A stretch of 64,000 nt of DNA from Deltaproteobacteria bacterium IMCC39524. Lineage in GTDB: Bacteria > Desulfobacterota > Desulfuromonadia > Desulfuromonadales > BM103. This document shows positions 63,049-64,000 of the stretch, piece by piece (within the stretch, counting starts at the first letter, position 1; each line of letters starts with the position of its first letter). The stretch covers positions 186,001 to 250,000 of the forward strand of contig JARUHJ010000005.1 in NCBI GenBank assembly GCA_029667085.1, given 5' to 3'. The notes beneath the pieces are model-generated. The model was not told where the DNA came from and searched no databases. It saw only the letters and a program-made list of their open reading frames with translations. A program made the position numbers and the translations under genes.

Positions 63049-64000
63049 TTAGAAAATCACGACCACGAGGCCGGTAATCACAACATTAGCCAGGGCCAGC
63101 GGCAACAATACTTTCCAGCCCATGCGCATCAGTTGGTCATAACGGACACGAGGGAAGGTGGCGCGCAGCCACATGAAGAAGAACATCATCGAGAAGATCT
63201 TCAGCAGCAACCAGACAAAACCGGGGATCATGGTAAAGATACCGATATTGAGAGGAGCGCTCCAGCCACCAAGGAAGAGTGTAGAAGCAATCGCAGCAAT
63301 GACGATCATGTTAGCGTATTCAGCCATGAAAAAGAGTGCGTACTTCATGGACGAGTACTCTGTACAGAAACCGGAGACCAGCTCGCTCTCAGCCTCAGGC
63401 ATATCAAATGGAGTTCGGTTGATTTCAGCCAGGCCGGTAATCATAAAAAGGCCGAAGGCCAGTGGCTGGCTAAAGATGTACCAGTTCGGCACGAAGGAAC
63501 AGACACCCCAGAGATCCTGCTGCTGCAATGCAACAATTTCACGCAGGCTGAGTGTTTCCGAGAGCATGAAGACTGCAATGATCGACACGCCAGCCGCCAG
63601 TTCGTATGAGATCATCTGGGCTGAGGCACGTACGCCGCCGAGCAGAGAGTACTTACTGTTCGATGCCCAGCCGGCAAGAACAATGCCGTAGATCCCCAAA
63701 CCCGCGAAAGCAAGGATGTACAAGATACCGATGTTCAGATCGGTAATCTGCTGGGGAATCAGGAAACCACCCACGCTCAGATCCGGTCCGAAGGGGATTA
63801 CGGCAACCGTAATCAGAGCCGGAACCAGAATCATCATTGGGGCCAATAAAAACGGCACCTTAGTTGACTCAGACGGGATGATGTCCTCCTTGAAGAACAG
63901 CTTGATACCGTCGGCTATCGGCTGTAGTAATCCGTGCCAACCGGTACGCATTGGCCCAAGGCGGGTCTGCATATGACCGATGACTTTTCGCTCACACCAG
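63049..64000 (-). CDS. nuoH: NADH-quinone oxidoreductase subunit H, N-terminus outside window
   Basis: The protein runs off the right edge. In frame upstream of the first internal Met the edge reads WCERKVIGHMQTRLGPMR, the NuoH block normally near residue 35-45, so only about the first 30-45 residues are missing. The quinone-site loop GWASNSKYSLLGGVRASAQMISYELAAG and NRTPFDMPEAESELVSGFCTEYS are present. It forms the quinone chamber floor and starts the nuoHIJKLMN run. Confidence 0.95.
   Translation of the reverse strand, partial: WCERKVIGHMQTRLGPMRTGWHGLLQPIADGIKLFFKEDIIPSESTKVPFLLAPMMILVPALITVAVIPFGPDLSVGGFLIPQQITDLNIGILYILAFAGLGIYGIVLAGWASNSKYSLLGGVRASAQMISYELAAGVSIIAVFMLSETLSLREIVALQQQDLWGVCSFVPNWYIFSQPLAFGLFMITGLAEINRTPFDMPEAESELVSGFCTEYSSMKYALFFMAEYANMIVIAAIASTLFLGGWSAPLNIGIFTMIPGFVWLLLKIFSMMFFFMWLRATFPRVRYDQLMRMGWKVLLPLALANVVITGLVVVIF

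Overview
The window looks like a chromosomal stretch of a Deltaproteobacterium of the Desulfuromonadales type (Geobacter / Desulfuromonas / Geopsychrobacter relatives). The inference rests on a futalosine menaquinone cluster (mqnC, mqnE with ubiX/ubiA/ubiD-type genes), a nuoH-N run, a DUF1015 gene beside serine biosynthesis genes, an HEAT/Npt-type transporter protein, and two GEMM-I type riboswitches with an A at the position that marks the cGAMP-sensing GEMM-Ib variant described from Geobacter. No rRNA or species marker is present.

Layout. 1-2866: the N-terminal 955 residues of a huge secreted multidomain protein (minus strand), behind a GEMM riboswitch and terminator. 3497-4062: decayed insertion-sequence debris. 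4279-11924 (minus): serA, a hotdog thioesterase, serC, a second PGDH-like dehydrogenase, DUF1015, a small Cys-cluster protein and aroF. aroF is preceded by a previously unlisted 28-codon leader peptide packed with Trp, Phe and Tyr codons and by two tandem terminators, which is the architecture of an aromatic amino acid attenuator.

12054-24155: tRNA-Phe with a 12 kb integrated element. A perfect 45-bp repeat of the tRNA 3' half marks its ends (12085-12129 and 24111-24155). Inside are a tyrosine integrase, a catalytic-domain-only tyrosine recombinase, small proteins, a clamp-loader-like AAA+ ATPase, palindromic and iteron-like DNA, a possible PD-(D/E)XK protein, and a four-gene envelope operon (small membrane protein, DUF1615-like, methyltransferase, transglutaminase-like lipoprotein). 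A worn third copy of the tRNA 3' end plus its terminator lies at 41469-41556, so 24156-41514 may be an older island stacked at the same site.

24156-41514: a riboswitch-controlled secreted protein, a Crp/Fnr regulator, an amidinotransferase, a complete five-gene Dpp/Opp-type ABC transporter, a 1241-residue transporter/HEAT/double-cNMP-binding protein, and a minus-strand operon with two ATP-grasp enzymes and an N-formylglutamate-amidohydrolase-like protein. A truncated second copy of the amidinotransferase start sits directly upstream of the ATP-grasp operon, tying the two halves together. This is the best candidate for an undescribed biosynthetic/uptake system, probably for a guanidino-containing peptide-like compound.

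41658-64000: ordinary core genes, all on the minus strand: mlaA, an alpha/beta hydrolase, a PagL-like deacylase, lemA with a GIDE-type partner, mutY, hisC, menaquinone genes, exonuclease III, and the membrane half of NADH dehydrogenase (nuoN to nuoH, the last cut by the window edge).
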